From the NCBI GenBank assembly GCA_034436755.1, contig DAOTVB010000090.1, positions 3,917 to 67,916 of the forward strand: 64,000 bases of DNA, given 5' to 3'. Under the pieces are notes generated by a model. It was not told the DNA's origin and ran no database searches. It saw only the letters and a program-made list of their open reading frames with translations. The position numbers and the translations under genes were made by a program. The DNA comes from CAKZQX01 sp034436755 (lineage in GTDB: Bacteria; Chloroflexota; Chloroflexia; Chloroflexales; Chloroflexaceae). This document shows, one piece after another, positions 44,322 through 51,925 of this stretch. The first letter of the stretch is position 1. Every line of letters starts with the position of its first letter.

Positions 44322-45152
44322 GTGAATGGTGTGTCGGTAAAGGTAAAGAAAACAACCATTGAACAGCATCATATCACGGTTGGCGATGTGCCGATTTTCT
44401 ACCAGGTGGCCGGGCAGGGTCCGCCTCTGGTGCTGGTGCATGGACTGTCCGGCTCTGGTCGCTGGTGGCGACACAACATTCTGTCGTTGGCGCAGCAGTT
44501 TCAGGTGTATGTGATCGACCTGATCGGGTTTGGTCGGAGTCGCGGGTGGCACCCGTTTGTGCTGACCGAAGCTGCCAGTTACCTGGTCGCCTGGATGGAC
44601 GCGGTCGGCATTGAACAGGTCGGCGTTATCGGGCACTCGATGGGCGGGTTTATTACGGCGGAACTGGCGGCCGAATTTCCCCAGCGGATTACCCGCATGG
44701 TGCTGATCGCTCCCGCCCTGATGCCGCGCGAACTCTCCTCCCTGGCGCATGCCGTCGGTCTGTTCCGGGTCTTCTGGCATCTACCGCCGGGGTTTCTCCC
44801 AATCCTGTTCACCGATGCTCTGCGTGCCGGGCCAGTAACGCTCTGGAAGGCGGCGCGGGAACTGCTGGCAACCGATCTCTGGCCCCGGCTTCAGGATCTC
44901 GCAACGCCGACCCTGCTCATCTGGGGTGAACATGACACGCTGGTGCCGCTTTCCGTGGCAGGACAGTTGCGCCACTGTTTGCTGAATACCCGGCTGGTTA
45001 TTATCCCCGCGTCTGGGCACAACCCGATGTGGGATCGCCCACAGGCATTTAACCAGACCGTGCTCCCCTTTTTGTCCAACGCTATGGACTTGCCCGCGGC
45101 TGATGCTACACCAGCGTACCCAGCGCTAACCCCCATACCAGGTGAGCCGTGA
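44322..45152 (+). CDS. Alpha/beta hydrolase
   Basis: A 276-residue hydrolase with LVHGLSGSGRWWRH (oxyanion region), nucleophile elbow GHSMGGF, acid in LIWGEHDTLVP and His in IPASGHNPMWDRP. It resembles the 42981 hydrolase and may be an old duplication separated by the repeat array. The start is GTG 44322, or GTG 44331 with AGGTGA just upstream. Substrate unknown. The 45153-45413 gap after it shows nothing recognisable. Confidence 0.9.
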   Translation: MNGVSVKVKKTTIEQHHITVGDVPIFYQVAGQGPPLVLVHGLSGSGRWWRHNILSLAQQFQVYVIDLIGFGRSRGWHPFVLTEAASYLVAWMDAVGIEQVGVIGHSMGGFITAELAAEFPQRITRMVLIAPALMPRELSSLAHAVGLFRVFWHLPPGFLPILFTDALRAGPVTLWKAARELLATDLWPRLQDLATPTLLIWGEHDTLVPLSVAGQLRHCLLNTRLVIIPASGHNPMWDRPQAFNQTVLPFLSNAMDLPAADATPAYPALTPIPGEP

Positions 45153-45413
45153 AAATCATCGCTCATCGCTGTACGGCTCGCACGCAGGTTCAAGCGTCTG
45201 CTATCCCCAACCTGCCCTGAGAAAAAGCAAAAAATATGCCAGTACGTTCAATCTGAATATGCGGCAACCCAGTCAATGGCATAGCGCGATTACTGGCACA
45301 CTTTTTGCCAATACCAGACCCCAGGGGCATAGAGAAGAGGGGGTTACATGTGCGCGGGTAGCCTGATTGAAGCCGCTCCGCCTGGAAACTCATAGCGTGA
45401 GGAGATTATCCGA

Positions 45414-45677
45414 ATGAGCTGGCAGTATAAAACGATGATGATGCTGGGATCGCTCTTTCTTGTCTTAACTCTGGCCTTGACTGGCTGCGGTGGTGAGGAA
45501 GAGGATGTAGAGCCTGATATCGGTGTTGAGCAAGAGGAAGGCCTGGGTGAAGAGGAAGGCGTGCTGGAAGACGAGGACGGCATGGAAGACGAGGACGGCA
45601 TGGAAGACGAAGAGGGCATGATGGAAGACGAAGAGGGCATGACCGAGGACGAAGAAGGCATGGATGAAGAGCAATAA
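45414..45677 (+). CDS. Small acidic repeat lipoprotein
   Basis: An 87-residue protein with a lipoprotein signal (hydrophobic LGSLFLVLTLALTGC; lipobox L-T-G-C at about residue 25). The mature part is almost entirely Glu/Asp, with short DEDGM / DEEGM tandem units encoded by 15-21-bp DNA repeats. GAGGAG precedes the ATG. It is expected to be a strongly anionic surface lipoprotein, perhaps cation-binding; the function is unknown. The repeats make copy number prone to change. Confidence 0.75.
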   Translation: MSWQYKTMMMLGSLFLVLTLALTGCGGEEEDVEPDIGVEQEEGLGEEEGVLEDEDGMEDEDGMEDEEGMMEDEEGMTEDEEGMDEEQ

Positions 45678-45781
45678 GTTGCCCCGCAACCCACCATCTA
45701 CGCCCACTCTATTTTCCCTCAGATAGCATAATCACGGGCTGAGGACGCGCACCCTCTTGAACCCGGTAGAACTGGAAATAA

Positions 45782-45816
45782 CAACACCGGAGCGGGATAC
45801 ACCCGTTCCGGTGTTG
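45782..45816 (+). terminator. Intrinsic terminator after the lipoprotein gene
   Basis: AACACCGGAGCGGG pairs with CCCGTTCCGGTGTT around ATACA (one mismatch), followed by a T-rich GTCTTGTTT. It lies about 105 bp after the lipoprotein stop. Confidence 0.75.
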
Positions 45817-45854
45817 TCTTGTTTGGTGGCATCAACGTAGTGCTGCGCTACATT

Positions 45855-45978
45855 ATACTAATGTGCCGGCAAACCAGCAATCAACGCGAATGGGAGCAAC
45901 AGGTGCAACGGCGGCACGTTCCCGTGTCTCATCGCTGCGTCCTCGGTGTTCGCTGTGGCGATGACAACAAATTGGTAT
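45855..45978. repeat. 124-bp ATACCAAT element, copy 3
   Basis: Ends ATACTAATGTG / CAAATTGGTAT, with the interior matching copies 1 and 2 including the GCGTCCTCGGTGTTCGCTGTGGCGATGACAA run. It has exactly the same length as the other two. It lies 9 bp before palindromic-unit copy G. Confidence 0.85.
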
Positions 45979-45987
45979 TAATGACAG

Positions 45988-46199
45988 GAGTTACGCGGTC
46001 GGTTCCAAACTAGGCGTCTGCCTGGGCAATCGGCTCGATTCGCCTCCGGCAGGGCGGAAGAGACCAGATCTTTTTCATAAAAAATTTGCACAAAGTGCAA
46101 ATTTTTTATGAAAAAGATAAAAAGAGTACCACGCTGCCGCAGGCGAACTACGCCGTTATCAGGAGCAAACGGCCCGTTTGAACGCGCACCGCGTAACTC
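45988..46199 (+). repeat. Palindromic-unit family copy G
   Basis: A complete 212-bp unit with GAGTTACGCGG/CCGCGTAACTC ends, CGCCTCCGGCAGGGCGGAA and GCTGCCGCAGGCGAA middle blocks, and an inner perfect palindrome of 24-bp arms (46068-46091 / 46095-46118, loop AAA). A 13-nt junction separates it from copy H. Confidence 0.9.
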
Positions 46200-46212
46200 G
46201 TGTTAATGACAG

Positions 46213-46424
46213 GAGTTACGCGGTGCGCGTTTGGACCACGAACAACACGACATGCGCGAAACCCGCCAAACGGCCAATGCTGACATGGACCAGGTGATCC
46301 CGCGTTTGGTGCGGGATATCGCCTCCGGCAGGGCGGAAAAAGATAGAAAAAGTACCATGCTGCCGCAGGCGAAGCGGACTTCCATCGGGTGAGACGCCCG
46401 GTTTGAATACGCACCGCGTAACTC
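46213..46424 (+). repeat. Palindromic-unit family copy H (variant left half, no inner palindrome)
   Basis: Starts 225 bp after copy G and keeps both ends. The left half is a different sequence (TTTGGACCACGAACAACACG..), also found at 33150-33246, and the inner palindrome is reduced to AAAAAGATAGAAAAAG. It ends 61 bp before the 3' end of the next gene. Confidence 0.8.
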
Positions 46425-46484
46425 CTGTTAATGAGTTGCATCCAGAGCGTGCTTCATCGTTATCCAGCCGAAAAAAACCCAATA

Positions 46485-47192
46485 TTATCGAACAACCTGC
46501 GGCGGATGCAGTTCGGCCAGCATCTGGTCGTAGTAGCGTACCATCAGCGGTTGTGACTTGACGCCCATACTCGCCAGGCGTTTCCCCAACGGGTGTTCCC
46601 CCCAGATCAGAATGCCGCCCCCGCCCTGCGTGCGCCCATATGCCTCGGCGTTGCAGCGCATCACCGTGTGGAGCAGTCCCTGCTGATCCTGGCTGTAGGT
46701 TTCGATCTGCATATCGCGGGAACGGTCCGTGTTGGGGCGGGTGGCCACCAGTTGCACCAGGCTCTGCCCCTCCAGTTGCGCCTCGCAAACAGCCTGTCCA
46801 TCTACCTCGATCACCCGAACATCGGCGAGTTGGCGTGGCAGGCTCCAGTTGGCCACACCATGCTGCTGGGCCTCCGCATTGCTGACCAGCATATGCAGCA
46901 CATAGGCCGGATAGCGCCGCTCGTTGAGCAACTGGGTCAGGGTGGCAATGGGGATCGCCCGCTCATGGGTTGCCAGCAGCGCCAGTGTCGCCTCGGCAAA
47001 TGGGCCAAAGGGTGTCTGGCGGTAGAGCGCAAAGGCGACGATCAGCAATGCCTGGCCGGGAAAGCCCTCCACCAGGTTGACCTTCACACCTTTGGGCAGC
47101 AGTTTGCGTGCATTACCTGCCGGCATCGGATATGCCGCATTGACAAAGAGGGTATGTTCCAAGCGCAGGGGAGTGTCTGGCTTCTGATTCAT
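46485..47192 (-). CDS. Acetoacetate decarboxylase-like family protein
   Basis: A 235-residue protein with the open beta-barrel pattern of ADC-like proteins: AAYPMPAGNARKLLPKGVKVNLVEGFPGQALLIVAFALY and RRYPAYVLHMLVSNAEAQQHGVANWSLPRQLADVRV. A catalytic lysine of true acetoacetate decarboxylase is not evident to me, so an ADC-like hydratase/aldolase or non-catalytic role is possible. It is transcribed alone on the minus strand. Confidence 0.6.
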   Translation of the reverse strand: MNQKPDTPLRLEHTLFVNAAYPMPAGNARKLLPKGVKVNLVEGFPGQALLIVAFALYRQTPFGPFAEATLALLATHERAIPIATLTQLLNERRYPAYVLHMLVSNAEAQQHGVANWSLPRQLADVRVIEVDGQAVCEAQLEGQSLVQLVATRPNTDRSRDMQIETYSQDQQGLLHTVMRCNAEAYGRTQGGGGILIWGEHPLGKRLASMGVKSQPLMVRYYDQMLAELHPPQVVR

Positions 47193-47336
47193 GGCGTGTG
47201 TTCCTTTGCTAAACTGCAGAGCTACTCTATCCTACCACACATTGATTGCCGGATGTGGGGTGAAAAATGCTTCCCCGGCAAACAGCAGCAGCGGGGTGAT
47301 TATTCGGAGTAAACCATGCACGCTGAACATTCCACC

Positions 47337-48035
47337 TTACCCGACCGGCGGGTTGGAGGCAAACTGCCGCCGCATCGTATCGACTGCTCCGGTACGCCGC
47401 AACGCATAGGCTACAGCGCCCACCAGCATCCCGGCGCCAACCAGGAATTTTGCCGGTGAGCGGCGACTGACCTTCTTGGGTGCCATTGGCCGTCGTGTGG
47501 CAAACAACTCGATCATCCCCTTCTTGAAGGCGCGCAAATCATGCGGTCCCCGGCTGGATACCCAGTTGCGGTCACGCACCAGTGACGTATCAACCCACTC
47601 CGCCCCGGCATTGATCAGGTCATCCTTGATCCCCGGCCAGGAGGTAATCTTGCGTCCGCGTACCAGATCCGCCGAGGCCAGCACCCAGGGGCCGTGGCAG
47701 AGCACCGCGATGGGCTTTTCGGCCTGATCAAATGCGCGAACAAACTCCAGTACCTCTTTGCTCTGCCGTAACAAATCCGGGTTGACAAACCCACCCGGTA
47801 GCAGTAGCGCATCATAGTTCTCCGGGTCGGCGTTAAACACCAGGCGATCCACTCGCACCTTCTTTCCCGGAATAATCAGGTTCATGCCCTTGATATGACC
47901 GGGGCGCAGCGAGAGCACCTCAACGTTGGCACCCTGTTTGCGTAGCGCTTTCATTGGCATCGTCAGTTCAACCTGCTCAAAGCCATCGGCGGCCAGAATT
48001 GCCACCCGCAGTCCTTCCAGTTTCGTCCGAGCCAT
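47337..48035 (-). CDS. DJ-1/PfpI family protein with C-terminal helix
   Basis: A 232-residue protein starting at ATG 48035 behind GGAAGGAG. DJ-1/PfpI fold: VAILAADGFEQVELTMPMKALRKQGA, LLLPGGFVNPDLL and the nucleophile elbow AVLCHGPWVLAS (Cys-His). Family members are glyoxalases, chaperones or proteases such as PfpI/YhbO. The C-terminus carries a basic segment and a hydrophobic helix (FLVGAGMLVGAVAYALR), unusual for the family and suggesting membrane attachment. The in-frame upstream codons belong to a different gene remnant. Confidence 0.9.
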   Translation of the reverse strand: MARTKLEGLRVAILAADGFEQVELTMPMKALRKQGANVEVLSLRPGHIKGMNLIIPGKKVRVDRLVFNADPENYDALLLPGGFVNPDLLRQSKEVLEFVRAFDQAEKPIAVLCHGPWVLASADLVRGRKITSWPGIKDDLINAGAEWVDTSLVRDRNWVSSRGPHDLRAFKKGMIELFATRRPMAPKKVSRRSPAKFLVGAGMLVGAVAYALRRTGAVDTMRRQFASNPPVG

Positions 48036-48320
48036 GGTTTTCTCCTTCCACAAGGTTTCAGGTTCCAGCGTAAATCTGTCACCAATCGCATCACGCATCA
48101 GGCGATTGCCAAAGAACTTGCAGATCAGCGCCGTCTGCGTCTGCCGTTCGACATCGCGAAAAATTGCTGCGGCATCGCCCATGGGATAGATATCAAAGAC
48201 TGGTTCGGCAACCCTTATTCCTGACATCTCACGCAAAACATGATCGGCGAGAAATGGATAGAGCGGTTCGCTCTGCGACAATGTACCCTGATATGCGCCG
48301 GCCATGCCACACCGTTCCAA
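48036..48320 (-). pseudogene. Remnant of a phosphotransferase (APH/choline-kinase-like) N-lobe
   Basis: In frame upstream of the DJ-1 gene are about 95 codons that do not resemble DJ-1. They read LYPFLADHVLREMSG, VFDIYPMGDAAAIFRDV, ALICKFFGNRLMRDA and RFTLEPETLWKEK. The pattern, with a beta-strand Lys in ICKFF, is that of the N-terminal lobe of APH-type kinases. No catalytic loop or metal site follows. It is most simply the truncated 5' end of a lost gene, although read-through into DJ-1 is open. Confidence 0.5.
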
Positions 48321-48563
48321 TCAACAACCCCCCGGCGGCATCCATCGCCGTCCCCACTTGCGGGGATAGTTCTCCCATAGGGCCGCACTTCTGCGCGTCC
48401 GCTACGCATCTTCCTACCAGGAAAGGTATGCAAATTTCGGGCCATGCGGGAAGAAGGAAGAACCGAGAACTGAGAACCGAGAACTGAGAATTGAAAACCA
48501 GGTGATTTCATGGTAGCTTACGGGGGTGAGCGTATCTCCTTATGAACTTCTGACCGCTAAAAG

Positions 48564-49334
48564 CTAACACGCCAGATCAAACGTGGCAACCAGCGGCAGA
48601 TGATCCGATGCTTCCCGGATTGGCGCGGGATCGGTGACAACAGAGCAGCCTGTGAGTGTCGTCGCCAGGGTCGGGTTGGCAAAGATGTAATCCAGGCGCG
48701 CGTTGGGCGAGCGGGCCGGCAGGGTAAAGCCCGGTGTATTCGGGTGCAGGGAGCGGTAGCAGTCGGTGAACCCGGCAGCACGGAGGGCGGTCAGCGCATA
48801 GTGAAAGACCCGCCCGCCCTGGGACAGCAGCATAAGTTTGAGCCAGCCCGGCAGTGCGTGGATGACCAGCCGATCCTCCGGCGCAATCGCATTAAAGTCG
48901 CCGGCAATCAGACAGGGGGCCGGTTGTTCGGGCCGCGCATAGCGCAGGAGCACGCGCACTTCCCACCAGCGCCACAACTCCAGCAGCAGGGCCGGGTGCG
49001 GGACCAGGTGTACGCCAAAGACCTGCAATTGCTGCGTGGGCAGCGCGATGGTTGCCGCAAGAATGGCGGTGCGAATTGGCGGGAAGGGCCGCAAACTGTG
49101 GCATGCAACCAGCGGGTAGCGGCTGATAATCCCCAGATGATGCCCGGTATTGCTCGGCGCATAAAAGGAGTGGGCGTCGTGATCGAGACATGCGGCAAAC
49201 TGCGTCAGCGTATCCGGATCGTGCAGTTCCTGAAGGAGCAGAATATCCGGCTGCACCGCCTGCAAGACCGCGCTGATCAGGTGCCGGCGTTCGTACCCAC
49301 CGAGGAGGATGTTGTAGGTCATGCATGTCAGCAT
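48564..49334 (-). CDS. Endonuclease/exonuclease/phosphatase family hydrolase
   Basis: A 256-residue EEP-fold enzyme with TYNILLGG (Asn), LLLQELHD (Glu metal ligand), the conserved His in VFGVHLVP, IAGDFNAI (Asp/Asn), RLDYIFAN and C-terminal SDHLPLVA (Asp-His). All catalytic positions are present. The substrate could be DNA, a phospholipid or a phosphoinositol. It starts 12 bp after the RlmI-like gene and is the last of a minus-strand operon. Upstream, 48465-48500 is a short GAGAACT heptamer run. Confidence 0.88.
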   Translation of the reverse strand: MLTCMTYNILLGGYERRHLISAVLQAVQPDILLLQELHDPDTLTQFAACLDHDAHSFYAPSNTGHHLGIISRYPLVACHSLRPFPPIRTAILAATIALPTQQLQVFGVHLVPHPALLLELWRWWEVRVLLRYARPEQPAPCLIAGDFNAIAPEDRLVIHALPGWLKLMLLSQGGRVFHYALTALRAAGFTDCYRSLHPNTPGFTLPARSPNARLDYIFANPTLATTLTGCSVVTDPAPIREASDHLPLVATFDLAC

Positions 49335-49345
49335 ATGGTTTTACG

Positions 49346-50659
49346 TTAGATCAGCGGGAGCGCGCGGGCAATCACAAACTTGAGATAGCGCCCCTCGGGG
49401 AAGCCTGCGGGTACGGGATGGTCGGCGGGTTGCCCGGCCTCGTGCAGGATCTGCAGGCGCTGGCGGGACTGCTGGGCGGCCTCGGCCAGCGCTTCTCGAA
49501 ACATCTCCGGCGAGACCTGGCTGGTACAACTGGATGAAACCAACAATCCACCCGGCGTGATGCAGCGTAGTGCCAGGGCATTCAGGCGGGTGTAGGCACG
49601 CCCGGCGGCGTAGCGACTGCTCTTCGCTCGGGCAAAACTGGGCGGGTCAAGGATCACCATTTCGAAGCGCCGCCCCTGCTGCCGGAAACGGTCCAGCAGT
49701 TTGAAGCAGTCATCGACCAGGAAAGGGTAGTCCTCCGGGTTGAACCCGTTGAGTTGCATGTTATTGGCGGCGTCAACGGCGGCAGCATGGGCGCTGTCGC
49801 AACTGACCACTTCGGTTGCGCCGCCCCGTAGCGCGTAGAGCGAGAATCCGCCAGTGTAGGCAAAGCAGTTGAGCACGCGCCGCCCCGCCGCCCACTGTTC
49901 AACGGTGTGCCGGTTTGTGCGCTGGTCGAGGAAGAGCCCGGTCTTCTGTCCAACGTAGAGGTTGGCCCGAAAGAAGAGGCCATGCTCCTGGATCACCAGG
50001 TCTTCGGGCGGAAGTTCGCCCCAGAGTTGTTGCAACTGCGCCGCGGGCGGTTGGGAGTGCGGCCGGGCGGCCGTCTCTTCTTCGGGGGTCGTTGGGCGTC
50101 CTTCGCTATCCGGATCGGGGGGGTTCTGCACAATCCCGCGCAGGGTGGGATCGCAGCGGCGCAGGGCAGGCACAACCAGCGGCACCAGCGTTGCCACACT
50201 CCCGGTATAGGTCTGGATGATGGCATAGTCGCCGTAGCGGTCCACAACCAGACCGGGCAGGCCGTCCCCCTCGCCATAGAGCCAGCGGTAGGCGTTGGTT
50301 TCATCTTCGCGGATGGTTGCGCGCAGATCCCACGCCTCTGTGACCCGCGCGCTGATCCAGTCGGCATCGGGGACTATGCTGCGGGAAAAAATACGGAGCG
50401 CAATCGGGCTGTGGGCGTCCCACAGTCCAACTGCGCTCAGATTACCACAGCGTAGCCGCACCCAGGTGCCGGAGCGTAACTTCTCCCCACCGTTGACCTG
50501 GTTGCGGTAAACCCAGGGATGCCCCTGCGCCAGCCGCCCCTTGAGGCTGGTCGGAACGGACACCTCCGGGAGCGCTTGATCAGCCGATGGTCGTGCCACT
50601 GGGTACCGTTTTGTCATGCCCAAAGGCCGACTCCCGTGTGCGGGGGCGAATAGCGACAT
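49346..50659 (-). CDS. rlmI: Class I SAM-dependent 23S rRNA methyltransferase, RlmI-like
   Basis: Up to 437 residues: an N-terminal PUA domain (TSLKGRLAQGHPWVYRNQV), an RlmI-type middle domain (VDRYGDYAIIQTYTGSV), then a Rossmann methyltransferase with NCFAYTGGFSLYALRGGA and VILDPPSFARAK and a late SSCTSQVS cysteine motif. It should make m5C in 23S rRNA. A polar insertion of about 30 residues (SEGRPTTPEEETAARPH) interrupts the middle domain. The start is uncertain: ATG 50659 and ATG 50617 both overlap the upstream glgC-like gene. Confidence 0.88.
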   Translation of the reverse strand: MSLFAPAHGSRPLGMTKRYPVARPSADQALPEVSVPTSLKGRLAQGHPWVYRNQVNGGEKLRSGTWVRLRCGNLSAVGLWDAHSPIALRIFSRSIVPDADWISARVTEAWDLRATIREDETNAYRWLYGEGDGLPGLVVDRYGDYAIIQTYTGSVATLVPLVVPALRRCDPTLRGIVQNPPDPDSEGRPTTPEEETAARPHSQPPAAQLQQLWGELPPEDLVIQEHGLFFRANLYVGQKTGLFLDQRTNRHTVEQWAAGRRVLNCFAYTGGFSLYALRGGATEVVSCDSAHAAAVDAANNMQLNGFNPEDYPFLVDDCFKLLDRFRQQGRRFEMVILDPPSFARAKSSRYAAGRAYTRLNALALRCITPGGLLVSSSCTSQVSPEMFREALAEAAQQSRQRLQILHEAGQPADHPVPAGFPEGRYLKFVIARALPLI

Positions 50660-51824
50660 TGCGCCCGATGCGCGCGCCCGCCGGAATCTGCGCGCGTGCG
50701 CCGATCAGCGTCAGGCCCGTGTTGAGGATATAGGGTGCCTGATCATTGGGCGTATTATCCTCGCCGTCGCCGACCAGCGCGCCATCACCGATACGCGCAT
50801 ACTCATCTACAATGGTGCGTTCGATCACCGCGCCGGGGCCAATCCAGGCGTCCCCCATGATAATCGAGTCGCGCACCACCGCATCGGGGGAAACAAACAC
50901 CCCCGGCGACAGCAGCGAGCGTGTCACCTGCCCGCGTACCTGGCAGCCGTCGCTGATCATGCTATTTTCCACCCGGGCAGCGCTGCTGATATCAACACCG
51001 GGACGCTGCGCGCTGGTGGTATGGATCACCCAGTCGGGGTCATACAGATCGAGCGCAGGTGTCTCGGCAATCAGCGACATATTCGACTCATAATAAGCCT
51101 GAACTGTACCCACATCGGCCCAGTAGCCGTTGAAGGTGTAGGCATGCGCGTCAAGCTGGTTAATCAGGCGCGGCAGCAGTTCCCGCCCAAAGTCCGCCTC
51201 GGAGCCACCCGCCAGGATCTCCATGAGCATCTGCTTGCGGAAGACATAAATGCCCATCGAGGCCATGCTAATACTGGTACGGCGCGGCTTCTCGATAAAG
51301 CGCTCCAGCCGGCCATTGGCATCCACCGCGACAATGCCGTAGCGGTGCGCCTCATGCGGGCTGACGCTATGCACGGCCAGTGTCAGGTCAGACTGCCGAT
51401 CCTCATGGAAATTGAGCAACGGCCGGTAGTCCATGCGGTAGATATGATCGCCCGCGAGGAGCAGCACCGCATCAATCGGCATATCGGCGATCAGATCGAG
51501 ATTGTAGCGCACGGCATCGGCGGTCCCGCGCTGCCAGCCACCCCCTTCAGGTGTAGGCGAGGGATGCAGAATGCGCAACCCACCCTGCGCCCGGTCAAGA
51601 TCCCAGGGCCGACCAACCCCCAGGTGGGCATGCAGCGATTGCGGGCGATATTGCGTCAGCACACCAACGTTATAGATTCCCGAGTTGACGCAGTTGGAGA
51701 GGGTAAAGTCAATAATCCGGTACTTACCGGCAAACGGTACTGCGGCCTCGGTGCGCTCGGCGGTCAATACATTGAGCGCAGGTGACTCACCACCTGCCAG
51801 GATCAGTGCCAGTGTTCGTAGCAT
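50580..51824 (-). CDS. GlgC paralogue with degenerate nucleotide-binding signature (GlgD-like)
   Basis: A 414-residue protein of the ADP-glucose pyrophosphorylase family: nucleotidyltransferase domain, then a left-handed beta-helix (about 290-400). The signature that binds ATP reads AGGESPALNVLTAERTEAAVPFAGKY, so the GTRL and the RAKP lysine are lost. LAGDHIYRMDY and FIEKPR remain. Such losses mark regulatory GlgD-type subunits of heteromeric GlgCD enzymes. It lies downstream of an intact GlgC on the same strand, separated by a heptamer array. A distinct catalytic activity is less likely. Confidence 0.88.
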   Translation of the reverse strand: MLRTLALILAGGESPALNVLTAERTEAAVPFAGKYRIIDFTLSNCVNSGIYNVGVLTQYRPQSLHAHLGVGRPWDLDRAQGGLRILHPSPTPEGGGWQRGTADAVRYNLDLIADMPIDAVLLLAGDHIYRMDYRPLLNFHEDRQSDLTLAVHSVSPHEAHRYGIVAVDANGRLERFIEKPRRTSISMASMGIYVFRKQMLMEILAGGSEADFGRELLPRLINQLDAHAYTFNGYWADVGTVQAYYESNMSLIAETPALDLYDPDWVIHTTSAQRPGVDISSAARVENSMISDGCQVRGQVTRSLLSPGVFVSPDAVVRDSIIMGDAWIGPGAVIERTIVDEYARIGDGALVGDGEDNTPNDQAPYILNTGLTLIGARAQIPAGARIGRNVAIRPRTRESAFGHDKTVPSGTTIG

Positions 51825-51837
51825 AAGAAAACCTATG

Positions 51838-51925
51838 TAACGGTTAGGGGTTAAGGGTTAACGGTTACTGTAAGCTATAACCCCTAACCCCTAACCCCTA
51901 ACCCGTAACTGTTAACCCCTAACCC
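51838..51925. repeat. Inverted telomere-like heptamer array between glgC paralogues
   Basis: GGTTAGGGGTTAAGGGTTAACGG-type units are followed by CCCCTAACCCCTAACCCC-type units. It is the same type as 39166-39245, and is again between co-directional genes with complementary halves. Confidence 0.8.
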
